Shown here piece after piece: positions 16,049-24,676 of a stretch of 64,000 nucleotides of DNA. The notes beneath the pieces are model-generated. The model was given only the letters and a program-made list of their open reading frames with translations. It was not told the origin of the DNA and ran no database searches. The stretch is from Mogibacterium sp. GTDB lineage: Bacteria; Bacillota; Clostridia; Peptostreptococcales; Anaerovoracaceae. The DNA is taken from assembly GCA_016775335.1 (NCBI GenBank), contig JAEUGJ010000035.1, forward strand, positions 67,950 through 131,949. The letters run 5' to 3'. Made by a program: the position numbers and the translations under genes. Position 1 is the first letter of the stretch. Every line of letters begins with the position of its first letter.

Positions 16049-18358
16049 ATGGATCGCAGAAAATTGATGATATACACGGGAATGCTGATTGCAGGAATTA
16101 CCGCAGGGTACATATGTCTGGAGCGGCACCGGCCGGTGGAAGGCATCCTCCTTCTTGCCGGGATTGCCGGGAGCTTCGCCGCAATTTCGGAACAGATGGG
16201 TAAAGAGTATGGCATGACGCGAAAACAGCTTCGCGTCATGCTTCTTTTTCTGATGGTGGGATTTTTCAATTTCGCACTGAACTACAACCGCTGTTACACC
16301 GACGAGACCTTGCTGAAGCGGGACCAAACCGCCTTCAAAGAAATGAAAATTCTCCACGTCCGGGAACAGGCGAAATACATCGCCTACGAGGGCACCGCCG
16401 ACATTCCTTCCGGGCGCCGCCGGATCCTGTGCCGAGACTATTCGGAGAACCGAACCCCTTTGTCCATCGGAACCGTTGTTCGGGTGTCCGGGGAACTGAC
16501 TCTTTCGGAAGAGGCCCGAAATCCGGGATGCTTTAACTACCGTCTGCACCTAAAGGGAAAAGGGATTGTGTACACCGTAAACGCGCAAGGAATCCGAGCG
16601 CACCGCATCTCCCGCCATCCGGCGGATGTTTTCCACCGGAAGCTGCAGCAGCGGCGAAACGATTTTCTGGACAAGTTTCGCCATCGGCCGGCGGTGCGGG
16701 GGTTTCTGAAGGGAATTCTCTTCGGCGACCGAGGCGAACTGGATGAGGAGACCTACCGGGAATTCACGGAAAACGGAACCGCCCACATCCTGGCGGTCAG
16801 CGGGCTTCACGTGGGTTTCTTGATTGCGCTCTTAAACGCCCTGGCTCGGAAGCGAAAGTATTGGAAGATTACGATGGGAATTTTTCTGGTGCTGATTCTC
16901 TACGGCGAGCTCACGGAGTGGAGCCCGTCTACCCTGCGGGCGGTGCTGATTGCCATCCTCTCCATGAGCGGGATGTATCTCAATCGCGCCTTCGACCTCA
17001 CCACGGGCACCGCCGCTGCGGCCCTTGGGGTGCTGATGGTGCAGCCGTATCAGCTGTTTCAGACCGGTTTCATCATGTCCTACCTGGCAATTCTGGGAAT
17101 GGCCTTTCTCACCCGGCCGCTGAGCCATTTTCTGGGCGAGGGGCTTGCCTCTCTGATGTCGCTCCAGATCATGATGATTCCCTTTCAAATATACGCCTTC
17201 AATCGGTTCAATCCGCTGACGATAGTAATCAACCTGCCCATTATTTTTCTGGCATCGGTGCTGGTTCCCTGTGGGGTCATCCTGTTTCTGTTCAGCGGCC
17301 TTCTTTCATCCGGCGGTATTCCGGCAGAAAGCATAAGCCGGCTCACCGAACTTCTGGTGGGGCTGAACCGGATGCTCCACATGAACGGAAGTCTTAGCGG
17401 GAGCTTCACCTCCGCGGGGACGGCGGAGCTCATCCTGTTCAATCTGATACTCCTGTTCCTGAGTTCCGAATTGTTTCGGGTGATGGTTCTCCGGCGGGAT
17501 GGAAGGAATCTTCGGTGTCTCTTTTTGATTCTGGCGATTCCCGCCCTGCTGCTGGTTTTGGGATTTCGGAATCCTCTGGTCGGGGCCGAGGTTGTTTTTA
17601 TCGACGTGGGGCAGGGGGATGCCATTCATCTGCGGAGCGGCGGCAAGAACGTGCTCATCGACGGGGGCGGCGATTCCAAGCGGAACGTGGGCACGGGAAC
17701 GCTGCAGCCCTATTTGCTGAAAAACGGGGCGCGGACGCTGGATCTGTCTATTTGCACGCACCTTCATATGGACCATTTTCGCGGGGTGCAGGAGTTATCG
17801 GAGGTTTTGCCGGTAAAAGCATTTGCGCTGCCGGGAGTGTACCGGGGACTTCCGGAGACGCCCAAGGGGGCGCGGCTGCTGCGGCGGGGGGAGGTGATTC
17901 GAATCTCCGATGAAATGTCCGTGAAAGTCCTGTGGCCGGAATCCGAAGAGCTGCCGGGCGGGATGACAGAGGCGGAGAGCAGCGACGAAAATCTCCTGAA
18001 CGGGGTCTATCGAATCGATTACCGGGGCATCCGCATTCTGGTGACGGGCGATCTCCTTGAGGAAGGCGAGGCGGATATGGTAAAATACTACGCGGGTACG
18101 GAGGAACTTCGGTGCGATGTGCTGAAGGTGGCCCATCACGGAAGTCACAGCAGCAGCAGCGAGGCGTTTCTGGATGCGGTGCGCCCGAAGGCGGCGGTGA
18201 TTCAGGTGGGGAAAAAGAACCGGTACGGGCATCCTCACGGGGAGACGCTGGAGAAGCTGAAGCGGCGGAATATTCCGGTGTATCGAAATGACCGGCACGG
18301 AGCCATCGGGCTGCGGGTGCGCCGGAACAAGATTTTAATAGATAGGATGATAAATTAG
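16049..18358 (+). CDS. comEC: DNA internalisation competence protein ComEC/Rec2
   Basis: ComEC forms the channel that carries single-stranded DNA through the cytoplasmic membrane during transformation. The 769-residue protein has two N-terminal membrane segments and an OB-like extracellular region (about 90-190). The competence domain contains NGTAHILAVSGLHVGFL and many helices (about 225-490). A C-terminal metallo-beta-lactamase domain carries FIDVGQGDAIHL, HLHMDHF and HHGSHSSSS, likely the nuclease that degrades the non-imported strand. All three parts are intact, so the gene looks functional. ATG 16049 has only a distant AAGGGG; with a -10 box 6 bases upstream the message may be leaderless. 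The next gene starts right after its stop codon. Confidence 0.93.
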   Translation: MDRRKLMIYTGMLIAGITAGYICLERHRPVEGILLLAGIAGSFAAISEQMGKEYGMTRKQLRVMLLFLMVGFFNFALNYNRCYTDETLLKRDQTAFKEMKILHVREQAKYIAYEGTADIPSGRRRILCRDYSENRTPLSIGTVVRVSGELTLSEEARNPGCFNYRLHLKGKGIVYTVNAQGIRAHRISRHPADVFHRKLQQRRNDFLDKFRHRPAVRGFLKGILFGDRGELDEETYREFTENGTAHILAVSGLHVGFLIALLNALARKRKYWKITMGIFLVLILYGELTEWSPSTLRAVLIAILSMSGMYLNRAFDLTTGTAAAALGVLMVQPYQLFQTGFIMSYLAILGMAFLTRPLSHFLGEGLASLMSLQIMMIPFQIYAFNRFNPLTIVINLPIIFLASVLVPCGVILFLFSGLLSSGGIPAESISRLTELLVGLNRMLHMNGSLSGSFTSAGTAELILFNLILLFLSSELFRVMVLRRDGRNLRCLFLILAIPALLLVLGFRNPLVGAEVVFIDVGQGDAIHLRSGGKNVLIDGGGDSKRNVGTGTLQPYLLKNGARTLDLSICTHLHMDHFRGVQELSEVLPVKAFALPGVYRGLPETPKGARLLRRGEVIRISDEMSVKVLWPESEELPGGMTEAESSDENLLNGVYRIDYRGIRILVTGDLLEEGEADMVKYYAGTEELRCDVLKVAHHGSHSSSSEAFLDAVRPKAAVIQVGKKNRYGHPHGETLEKLKRRNIPVYRNDRHGAIGLRVRRNKILIDRMIN

Positions 18359-19435
18359 ATGTCATATAAGGATTTTCGAAAAGATTTGCGGAGCGGCATG
18401 TTCAAAAATGTGGTGATGCTCACGGGAAAGGAAAACTTCCTGGTGCACTGGGCGGTGAACCAGCTGAAGAAAAAATACGGCGGGAAGGAGTTCCAGGTGC
18501 AGAACGTCCGTGAATTCGACGGTGCCCAGACGGATATCGATGAGGTAATCGGCATGGCCCGGACCCCGTCCATGTTCCCCGGCCACCGGGTACTGATTGT
18601 TCGGAATTATCCGTGGCTCTTCCAGAAGAAGGGGAAGGAAGAGATGGAAGAATTCCGGGAAGGACCCGGCGCCCGGCTGCTGGAATACGCAGCCGGGGCG
18701 GATCACAGCGAGTACGCGTCCATGATCATCATGACGGTGGATGCGCAGTACTACAAGGATTCCAGCCCTCGAAACTGCGGTCTGACGGCTTACGGAAAGA
18801 AGCTCCTGCAGAAATCCTCCGGATACGAGATGAATACCCTGAACCGGGCGGAGCTGGAAGGTTTTATCGGGAAGCGGATTAAGGCGGCGGGAAAGCAGAT
18901 GACCCGGAATCAGCTGAACTACCTGATTGACCTGTCCGGTTATCTTAACGAAGAGAGCGTCTATCGCCTGGACGACTTGGAAAACGACCTCCACAAAATC
19001 CTCTATTCCACGGAGGGAGAAGCGATTACCAATGCGGAAATCGAGGATTTGATGGCGGGAGATGCGGACAAATTCGTGTTTCACCTCATCGATGCACTTA
19101 TGAGCGGCAATCGGAAGGCCGCCATCACCCTGACGGAGAACATCCTGTACGAGGACCCCAAAGCCTCGTTCCAGATCATCGGCCTTCTCATCAGCCAGTT
19201 CGAAATGATGTACGATGCCCACCTGGCCATTGAGAAGGGGGTGGACCTGAAGCGGATGGCAAAGGAAACCGGCGTCAACGAGTTCCGGTTCAAGAAGGCC
19301 TACGGCGCCGCGAAGAAATTCCGCAAAAACAGAATTCGCAATCTGCTGATCCAGCTGTACAACGCGGACCGGGACATCAAGCGGGGAAATCTAAGCGACC
19401 GGGCCGCCCTGGAAGCGTTTATTCTGCATGTGTAG
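18359..19435 (+). CDS. holA: DNA polymerase III delta subunit
   Basis: Delta opens the beta clamp within the clamp loader. The 358-residue protein has the delta N-terminal fold, with VVMLTGKENFLVHWAVNQLKK near residues 18-38 in the place of the degenerate P-loop. The helical C-terminal domain contains the DKFVFHLIDALMSGNRKAA region and a final NRIRNLLIQLYNADRDIKRG segment characteristic of HolA. The ATG directly follows the comEC stop codon, with AGGATG in the end of comEC as ribosome binding site, so the two are co-transcribed. The comEC-holA order is common in Firmicutes. Confidence 0.88.
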   Translation: MSYKDFRKDLRSGMFKNVVMLTGKENFLVHWAVNQLKKKYGGKEFQVQNVREFDGAQTDIDEVIGMARTPSMFPGHRVLIVRNYPWLFQKKGKEEMEEFREGPGARLLEYAAGADHSEYASMIIMTVDAQYYKDSSPRNCGLTAYGKKLLQKSSGYEMNTLNRAELEGFIGKRIKAAGKQMTRNQLNYLIDLSGYLNEESVYRLDDLENDLHKILYSTEGEAITNAEIEDLMAGDADKFVFHLIDALMSGNRKAAITLTENILYEDPKASFQIIGLLISQFEMMYDAHLAIEKGVDLKRMAKETGVNEFRFKKAYGAAKKFRKNRIRNLLIQLYNADRDIKRGNLSDRAALEAFILHV

Positions 19436-19582
19436 AGGGGAGAAAAAAAGTTAAATTAAATTTAAAAAACCTGGGATGTAAAAAATATAATTTAATATAC
19501 ATAAGAGCGTAAAGCCTTTATAATGTAAGAACAGGGATAGAGATGGCACGTAAAACTGTTCTAAAACAACGAGGTGAAGAAT

Positions 19583-19768
19583 ATGAATACATTAATGCAA
19601 CTTGCGATTCTGGTAATAAACATCTTCATTTACGCAGGCATGTTTTACCTATTGTACCGCTTTCTTCGGAAAATACCGGGAATTGATCTGTACTTAAGTC
19701 AATTTAGAAAACAAAAACACAATACAGATAATGATAAAAACAATGAAGAAACTGATGCGGATAGCTAG
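19583..19768 (+). CDS. Small single-pass membrane protein (61 aa), function unknown
   Basis: The frame gives 61 residues from the ATG at 19583, which is preceded by GAGGTGAAG; a GTG three codons upstream lies inside that ribosome binding site and is unlikely. It has one long hydrophobic segment (about residues 5-27), then a basic patch, then a very hydrophilic tail rich in Asn, Asp and Glu. It has an A+T-rich leader with a TATAAT at 19519-19524 and its own terminator, which argues that it is a real gene. No family is recognised; it could be a membrane peptide that regulates a partner. Confidence 0.6.
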   Translation: MNTLMQLAILVINIFIYAGMFYLLYRFLRKIPGIDLYLSQFRKQKHNTDNDKNNEETDADS

Positions 19769-19785
19769 AAGAAACGTATAGAACT

Positions 19786-19824
19786 AAACCTGTGGGTTGC
19801 GTGTGTTGCAGCCCACAGGTTTTT
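19786..19824 (+). terminator. Rho-independent terminator after the small membrane protein gene
   Basis: AAACCTGTGGG (19786-19796) pairs with CCCACAGGTTT (19812-19822), followed by TT and a T-poor stretch. It may also stop transcripts from the convergent recN. Confidence 0.78.
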
Positions 19825-19871
19825 GAATGCTGTAAAATTCGATTCCCCGGTAATTTGATAAAAGCCGATTC

Positions 19872-21497
19872 TTATTTTACCGCGGCAGAGGCGTTCAGTT
19901 CCCGCGCGGCATCCAGTGCGCTGGTGCTGTCCGGATCTCCGCTGATCATGCCCGCCAGCATGTGGATTTTGCCGTCCTCATCCAACCGGAGGATATCCGT
20001 GTGGGTGGAATTCTCCGACAGGCTCTTCTGAATCTGGAAGTTGGAATTTCCGTAAGCCGCAATCTGAGGCAGGTGGGTGATGCAGAGAATCTGGTGATGT
20101 TCCGAAATCTCCCGCATTTTTTTGCCCACTACCAGGGCGGTTTTTCCGCTGATACCCGTGTCGATTTCGTCGAAAATCATGGTTTCCACCGAATCGTTGT
20201 CGCCGATGATGTGCTTGAAAGCCAACATGATTCGGGAAATTTCACCGCCGGAAGCGATGCGGGAAAGAGGCCGCAGAGGCTCTCCCGGGTTGGTGGAAAT
20301 CATGTACTCCATGGCATCGTAGCCGTTTGGTCCGATTTCCGGAAGGCGCGTGGTGTGGATGGCAAATTCGGAATTGGCGAAAGCCAAATCCTTCAGTTCT
20401 CGCGTCAACGCCCGGGTGAGTTGTTCTCCGTTTTTCTTTCGGAGGTCGCTGACCCGGTCGGCTTGTTTTTCCAGCCGGGCGTAGGCTTCATCCATATCCT
20501 TCCGCCGCTGTTCGATTTCGGCATCGAAATTGTCGATGATATTTAGTTTTCCCGCCAGCTCTTCGCCGTATGCGATGATTTCCGGTATGCTCATGCGGTA
20601 TTTTCGCTTGGCGTCTTCGATGATGCTGAGGCGTTCCGAGGCCTGGTCGATGTCCGCATCAGAGTAGTTCAGGGAAGACCGCATGTCCCGAAGGGCATCG
20701 GAGATGTCCACGATGCTGTAGTAGTTCTCATCCAGAGTCTGGGCGAAGCTCTCAAAATCTCCGCTGAGGGAGGCGATGGTCTGCAGTCCGTCGATGGCTT
20801 TTCGAAGACCGGAAAGCACGGAGTCGTCCTTTTCATAAAGGTTGTCGTACGCTCCGTTCACCGCGGAATATATTTTTTCACTGTTCTTCATGAGCTCCAA
20901 CTGTTCCTTGAGCTCCTCATCCTCGCCGTCGTAAAGGTTCAGGTTTCGGATGTAGTCCGATTCAAACCGGTAGAAGTCCTGCTGCCGCAGCGCTTCCGCT
21001 TCTTCGGAGCGAAGGGAGTCGTAGGATTTCTTCCGTTCCGAATACTGCCGGTAGAGGTCGTGCAGTGTGTCCAGCTCGCCGGAAAGTTCCTTGTGGCGGT
21101 AGCGGTCCGTAATCTCCAGATGGTTCTGTGGGTCCAGAATCACCTGGTTGTCGTATTGGCCGTGGATATCCACAAAGGTGCTGCAGAATTTCCGAAGCTG
21201 AGCCAGGGTCACCATTTCTCCGTTGAGTTTGGAGATACTCTTTCCGGAAGCCATCAATTCTCGGACGATGATGACGTCTTCCCCCTCTAAAGTTCCGGCA
21301 ATCTGAATGCGGGCCTTGGCAGTTCCGGTTCGAACCATGGAAATGTCCGCCCGGCCACCCAAAGCAGTACTGATGGCTTCCACCAGTACGGATTTGCCGG
21401 CACCGGTTTCACCGGTGATAATGTTCAGTCCTTCCGTCAAATCGAAGGAAAGGTGTTCTATGGTTGCAAAATTATCGATGATAATTCGATTAATCAT
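19872..21497 (-). CDS. recN: DNA repair protein RecN
   Basis: This SMC-like ATPase acts early in double-strand break repair. The 541-residue protein has the N-terminal Walker A GETGAGKS (29-36), a central coiled-coil part (about 150-370), then the ABC-type signature ASGGEISR and Walker B TMIFDEIDTGISG near the C-terminus. Length is normal. It starts inside the end of argR with an 8-base overlap, the classical argR-recN pairing in Firmicutes, so both are co-transcribed and translationally coupled. No feature suggests loss of function. Confidence 0.95.
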   Translation of the reverse strand: MINRIIIDNFATIEHLSFDLTEGLNIITGETGAGKSVLVEAISTALGGRADISMVRTGTAKARIQIAGTLEGEDVIIVRELMASGKSISKLNGEMVTLAQLRKFCSTFVDIHGQYDNQVILDPQNHLEITDRYRHKELSGELDTLHDLYRQYSERKKSYDSLRSEEAEALRQQDFYRFESDYIRNLNLYDGEDEELKEQLELMKNSEKIYSAVNGAYDNLYEKDDSVLSGLRKAIDGLQTIASLSGDFESFAQTLDENYYSIVDISDALRDMRSSLNYSDADIDQASERLSIIEDAKRKYRMSIPEIIAYGEELAGKLNIIDNFDAEIEQRRKDMDEAYARLEKQADRVSDLRKKNGEQLTRALTRELKDLAFANSEFAIHTTRLPEIGPNGYDAMEYMISTNPGEPLRPLSRIASGGEISRIMLAFKHIIGDNDSVETMIFDEIDTGISGKTALVVGKKMREISEHHQILCITHLPQIAAYGNSNFQIQKSLSENSTHTDILRLDEDGKIHMLAGMISGDPDSTSALDAARELNASAAVK

Positions 21498-21957
21498 TTC
21501 TATCCCTCTTGGAAATCATGTTTTCGAACAGGCTGATAATCTCGGCGACATTCTCTTCTTTGTCTACGATTATCAGCATGGTATTATCGCCGGCAATAGA
21601 ACCCACCACGTGGTCCAATTCCAGACAGTCGATGGCTTCCGCAGCCGCATTTCCGCAGCCGGAAAGGGTTTTGATGACAATCAGATTTCCGGCATGTGCG
21701 GTGGAAATGATGGTTTCGCGGAAAATCTTAATGAACCGGTCGGAAATCGGCTGTTCATCGTATTTCCCGGCTGTATATTTATACTTTCCGTTTCCGGCCA
21801 ATGCTTTGACCAGCTGAAGTTCCTTGATGTCTCTGGAAATTGTCGCCTGGGTCACTTTGAAACCGGCCTGGTTCAGCAAATCCTGAAGCTGATCCTGGGT
21901 CTCTACTACATTGTTGGCGATAATCTCAAGTATCTTGTTCTGTCTCGAATAACGCAT
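21490..21957 (-). CDS. argR: Arginine repressor ArgR/AhrC
   Basis: This hexameric, arginine-responsive DNA-binding protein represses biosynthetic and activates catabolic arginine genes. The start at 21957 (155 residues, MRYSRQNKILEII) has AGGAGG 6-7 bases upstream; the longer open frame extends into the leader and is rejected. The N-terminal winged helix contains VTQATISRDIKELQLVK. The C-terminal arginine-binding/oligomerisation domain contains the GCGNAAAEAID and SIAGDNTMLIIV motifs. An extended -10 promoter lies 53 bases upstream, and an A+T-rich region further up has TGAAT/ATTC half-sites that could be an ARG box, but the spacing is not canonical. It overlaps recN by 8 bases. Confidence 0.94.
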   Translation of the reverse strand: MRYSRQNKILEIIANNVVETQDQLQDLLNQAGFKVTQATISRDIKELQLVKALAGNGKYKYTAGKYDEQPISDRFIKIFRETIISTAHAGNLIVIKTLSGCGNAAAEAIDCLELDHVVGSIAGDNTMLIIVDKEENVAEIISLFENMISKRDRND

Positions 21958-22009
21958 GGGGTCCTCCTGAAATGCCGCATGGGTCTGCGCCCATCTTATG
22001 ATTAGTTTG

Positions 22010-22018
22010 ATTATATCA
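22010..22018 (-). promoter_or_regulatory. Extended -10 promoter for argR-recN
   Basis: On the minus strand TGATATAAT is a TGn-extended perfect -10 box, about 53 bases upstream of the argR start codon. No convincing -35 element is seen. Confidence 0.42.
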
Positions 22019-22085
22019 CAGGCATTCACAAAAACGGATAAAAATTTATTATCATGAATATTATATAATTCGATAAAAATTGTTC

Positions 22086-23003
22086 CTATCCAGCTATCCG
22101 CGCCGCTGCCTGTGCCTGCATTTGCTGTTTCAGAAATTCCTCGGGATTGACGCCCGTTGTTTTTTTCTGGACAGTCGGACTCGTAAAGAATTCTCGTTGG
22201 ATCATTTTATCTATTTTTTCTGTATCGATGGTACCGCCGCCGTCTTCGAAGGTTGTGAGGATGTTTTTGCCCAAAACAAAACCGAGAGAGGCGAGCTCGA
22301 CGGTTTTGATGCAAAAATTGTTGCGGTACCCGGCACCTTTCGCATCATGATACCAGTAACCGAGATGTTCCAGAATATACAGCTTTCCGGTCAGCGGATG
22401 CAGAATCAGAAAATCCGGATAGATGATGCGACCTTCGATGATAATCGGAAATTCATAAATCACAAGCAGTCCCGCAGTAACCAGGTGGTCGTAGATAATC
22501 GCTTCAATCCGGCTGCGCACCAGCGTTCCGTCAATGGTGGAAACGGTGCACTTTTCGGGATATTTCACAGGCACAGATTCCTTTATTTCCAAGAGTTTCT
22601 GATACCATTTCTGAGCTGTATCTAATGACAATTCCGCTTCGCGAAGGTTCGCCGGAACGTAACATTTCGGGAGCCTCTTTCGTATTTCTTCCGTGGTGAT
22701 ATCGATGTAATTATCCTGAAAATGCTTGAGCGCAGCGATGTTGCTTTCTAGCATCGAAATCAGAACTTTTGCCGCGCGAAGATTCTGAATTCGTTGTACT
22801 GTAGTGTGCTTCTCATTTCCGATATATTTCGGCTTCTTGCCGGGCCGGTGGCCGGCGAAATAGGTTCGTCCGCCGGTTGTGCGAGCGTTGAGAAAGATTC
22901 CATCGTATTCCTTTAGCTTCAGTGTCTTCTGCTTATATTTCCGAAGCAGTTCTTCGTGCTGCTGAAGAATGCCGGAAATTACTTTTAAAAATACAGTAGT
23001 CAT
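22086..23003 (-). CDS. Protein with a PD-(D/E)XK nuclease-like domain, function unknown
   Basis: The 305-residue protein has a basic, helical N-terminal half (about 1-150, with a GGRTYFAGHRPGKKPKYIG patch). The C-terminal half resembles a restriction-endonuclease fold: Glu166 in RSRIEAIIYDHL, then the strand with YPDFLIL (Asp197) and ILEHLGYW (Glu212), the arrangement E...PD...(x)13-ExH seen in a group of uncharacterised PD-(D/E)XK proteins of Clostridia. A predicted nuclease is therefore an inference from motif spacing. The last 40 residues are Gln/Ala-rich. It starts with ATG at 23003 after AGGAGG and stands alone. Hairpin repeat locus 2 lies directly upstream of it (127 bases from the start codon). 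Confidence 0.62.
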   Translation of the reverse strand: MTTVFLKVISGILQQHEELLRKYKQKTLKLKEYDGIFLNARTTGGRTYFAGHRPGKKPKYIGNEKHTTVQRIQNLRAAKVLISMLESNIAALKHFQDNYIDITTEEIRKRLPKCYVPANLREAELSLDTAQKWYQKLLEIKESVPVKYPEKCTVSTIDGTLVRSRIEAIIYDHLVTAGLLVIYEFPIIIEGRIIYPDFLILHPLTGKLYILEHLGYWYHDAKGAGYRNNFCIKTVELASLGFVLGKNILTTFEDGGGTIDTEKIDKMIQREFFTSPTVQKKTTGVNPEEFLKQQMQAQAAARIAG

Positions 23004-23129
23004 ATTGTGTACCTCCTTATGCTGATTATGCCATAAAAAAATTCCCCTTCAGTACACATTTATCGAGAAAAATCGAGATTTTGCAGTATCCGGACGCATG
23101 CGGTGCCGGCTGACGTGTTTGAGTCGCCT
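23004..23129. other. Leader between the nuclease-like gene and hairpin locus 2
   Basis: No gene is seen. The first 30 bases hold the ribosome binding site of the minus-strand gene. The rest becomes G+C-rich toward the array and includes a GCCGGC-containing stretch similar in composition to the repeat spacers. Confidence 0.4.
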
Positions 23130-23472
23130 GACGTGGTGCCTGAGGACGAAGAAACAAGGGGTAGCGGGTGATGAGGCACCACGTCCCCGGACCCGGTCGG
23201 GAAAATGGGGAGCCGGACGTGGTGCATGCCGACGAAGGAATAAGGGCTAGCGGGTGATGAGGCACCACGTCCCCGGGGCTGCCCGGCAATTTGGAGCGGT
23301 GGACGTGGTGCGTGCCGACGAAGGAACAAGGGCTAGCGGGAGATGAAGCACCACGCCCCCGGGGCCGGTCGGAATTTTGAGGGGGCGGACGTGGTGCGTG
23401 CCGACGAAGAAACAAGGGCTGGAGGGCAGTGAGGCACCACGTCCCCGGGGCTGCCCGGCACTTTGAATCGGC
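23130..23472. repeat. Hairpin repeat locus 2: four tandem 86-bp units
   Basis: Left arms GACGTGGTGC begin at 23130, 23216, 23302 and 23388, an exact 86-bp period. Right arms GCACCACG(T/C)CC begin at 23176, 23262, 23348 and 23434. Loops are 36 nt and contain GACGAAG followed by a GGGCTAGCGGG-like stretch. Spacers are 28 nt and start CCGGGGC or CCGGACC. Open frames through this region on the minus strand change frame with each unit because 86 is not a multiple of three, so it is not coding. The same unit, with its loop inverted, forms locus 1 at 7.5 kb. Between 23473 and the ruvC promoter lies further G+C-rich inverted sequence. Confidence 0.92.
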
Positions 23473-23527
23473 GGAGCCGGCTTTTCGATGATTCGCCGGA
23501 TCATTGTCCGGCCGTCGGCCGGGCTAT

Positions 23528-23556
23528 TAGACAAAGGAAGCGTTTTTTGGTAAAAT
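23528..23556 (+). promoter_or_regulatory. Sigma-A type promoter for the ruvC operon
   Basis: TAGACA (23528-23533), 17 bp, TAAAAT (23551-23556). It is 21 bases upstream of the ruvC ATG with GAGGAG in between. Confidence 0.65.
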
Positions 23557-23577
23557 AGCCCGAGGAGTTTTAGAAGA

Positions 23578-24063
23578 ATGAGAATACTTGGAATCGATCC
23601 GGGGTATGCCATCATGGGATACGGAATCCTGGATTATAACGGAAATCGTTTTCGAACCGTAGATTACGGATCCATTGAGACGGAGGCGCATACACCGATG
23701 CCGCAGCGGCTGAATCAGTTGTTTGACGGGCTGAATGAAGTGATTCAGAAATATCAGCCGGAAGAGGCGTCCATTGAGGAACTTTTTTTTAACAGCAACA
23801 CAACTACGGCGATTAAAGTGGGCGAGGCCAGGGGCGTTGCCCTTTTGGCGTGTGAGCGGAACGGACTTCGGGTTTCGGAGTACACGCCGCTGCAGATTAA
23901 GCAGGCGCTGGTTGGCTACGGCCGGGCAGAGAAGAAACAGGTGCAGAACATGGTCAAGGTAATTCTGAATTTGAAGGAAGTACCGAAGCCGGATGACACG
24001 GCGGATGCGGTGGCGGCGGCTATTTGCCATGCGCATTCCAGAAATAACAGGGTGATAGGATGA
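23578..24063 (+). CDS. ruvC: Holliday junction resolvase RuvC
   Basis: This endonuclease cuts four-way junctions after RuvAB branch migration. The 161-residue protein keeps the acidic active-site set: Asp7 in GIDPG, Glu67/68 in SIEELFF, and the C-terminal DDTADAVAAAICH with two aspartates. The ATG at 23578 follows GAGGAG. Its last 4 bases overlap ruvA (ATGA), so it is translationally coupled. It is the first gene of a ruvC-ruvA-ruvB-queA-tgt-rlmD run on one strand. Confidence 0.95.
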   Translation: MRILGIDPGYAIMGYGILDYNGNRFRTVDYGSIETEAHTPMPQRLNQLFDGLNEVIQKYQPEEASIEELFFNSNTTTAIKVGEARGVALLACERNGLRVSEYTPLQIKQALVGYGRAEKKQVQNMVKVILNLKEVPKPDDTADAVAAAICHAHSRNNRVIG

Positions 24064-24656
24064 TTAGACATATTACGGGAAAATATCTTTTTTATGAGAA
24101 AGGATCCATCGTGGTGGAGACACAGGGCGGAATCGGTTTCCGGATTCACGTGGCGGATACATCGCCGGTACTGAATGCTCGGGAGGGAGATGTGGTTCAA
24201 CTGTATACGTATATGCAGGTGAAGGACGACGGCATGTCCCTGTTCGGTTTTAACGACCGGGATGCGCTGACTCTTTTCGAGCAACTGCTGACGGTGAACG
24301 GCGTGGGACCGAAAGCCGGTCTGGCCATCATGTCCATCGGCACGGTGAACCAGATTAAAGCATTTATCATGCATAAAGATGCCAAATCCATTGCGAAGGC
24401 GCAGGGCGTTGGAAAGAAAACGGCGGAACGGGTGATTTTGGAACTGGCGGACAAGGTGAGTGCCGTTCCGATTCAGGATGCGGAAATCGCGGCGGAACCG
24501 GCGGTACTGTTCTCCGACGAACGGAACAACGCGGTGGTGGCTCTGACCACTTTGGGATACAGTAAAGCAGAGGCGGAAGAAGCCATCGGTCACGTGCCGG
24601 AGGATGATCTGACCATCGAAGAATACATCAAGAAGTCCCTGAAATTCCTGATGTAG
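24060..24656 (+). CDS. ruvA: Holliday junction branch migration protein RuvA
   Basis: RuvA forms tetramers that hold the junction and load RuvB. The 198-residue protein has an N-terminal OB domain (1-64), two helix-hairpin-helix motifs (LTVNGVGPKAGLAIMS and KAQGVGKKTAERVILEL, about 75-130) and the C-terminal RuvB-binding helical domain with ALTTLGYSKAEAEEAI. The start overlaps the ruvC stop. Length is typical. Confidence 0.95.
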   Translation: MIRHITGKYLFYEKGSIVVETQGGIGFRIHVADTSPVLNAREGDVVQLYTYMQVKDDGMSLFGFNDRDALTLFEQLLTVNGVGPKAGLAIMSIGTVNQIKAFIMHKDAKSIAKAQGVGKKTAERVILELADKVSAVPIQDAEIAAEPAVLFSDERNNAVVALTTLGYSKAEAEEAIGHVPEDDLTIEEYIKKSLKFLM

Positions 24657-24676
24657 GAAAGGAAGTTACCATATTT

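Noticed and set aside
23130..23472. CRISPR array
   Set aside because: The regular unit includes the spacer: spacers resemble one another instead of being unique, the repeat is an 11-36-11 hairpin, and no cas gene is near.
23130..23472. Integron attC array
   Set aside because: Length and palindromy fit loosely, but the GTTRRRY/RYYYAAC core sites are absent and there are no gene cassettes between units or an integrase.
23026..23615. Several minus-strand open frames of 60-130 codons through hairpin locus 2
   Set aside because: The 86-bp period shifts frame at each unit, so the protein text is repeated in different frames; no start signals.
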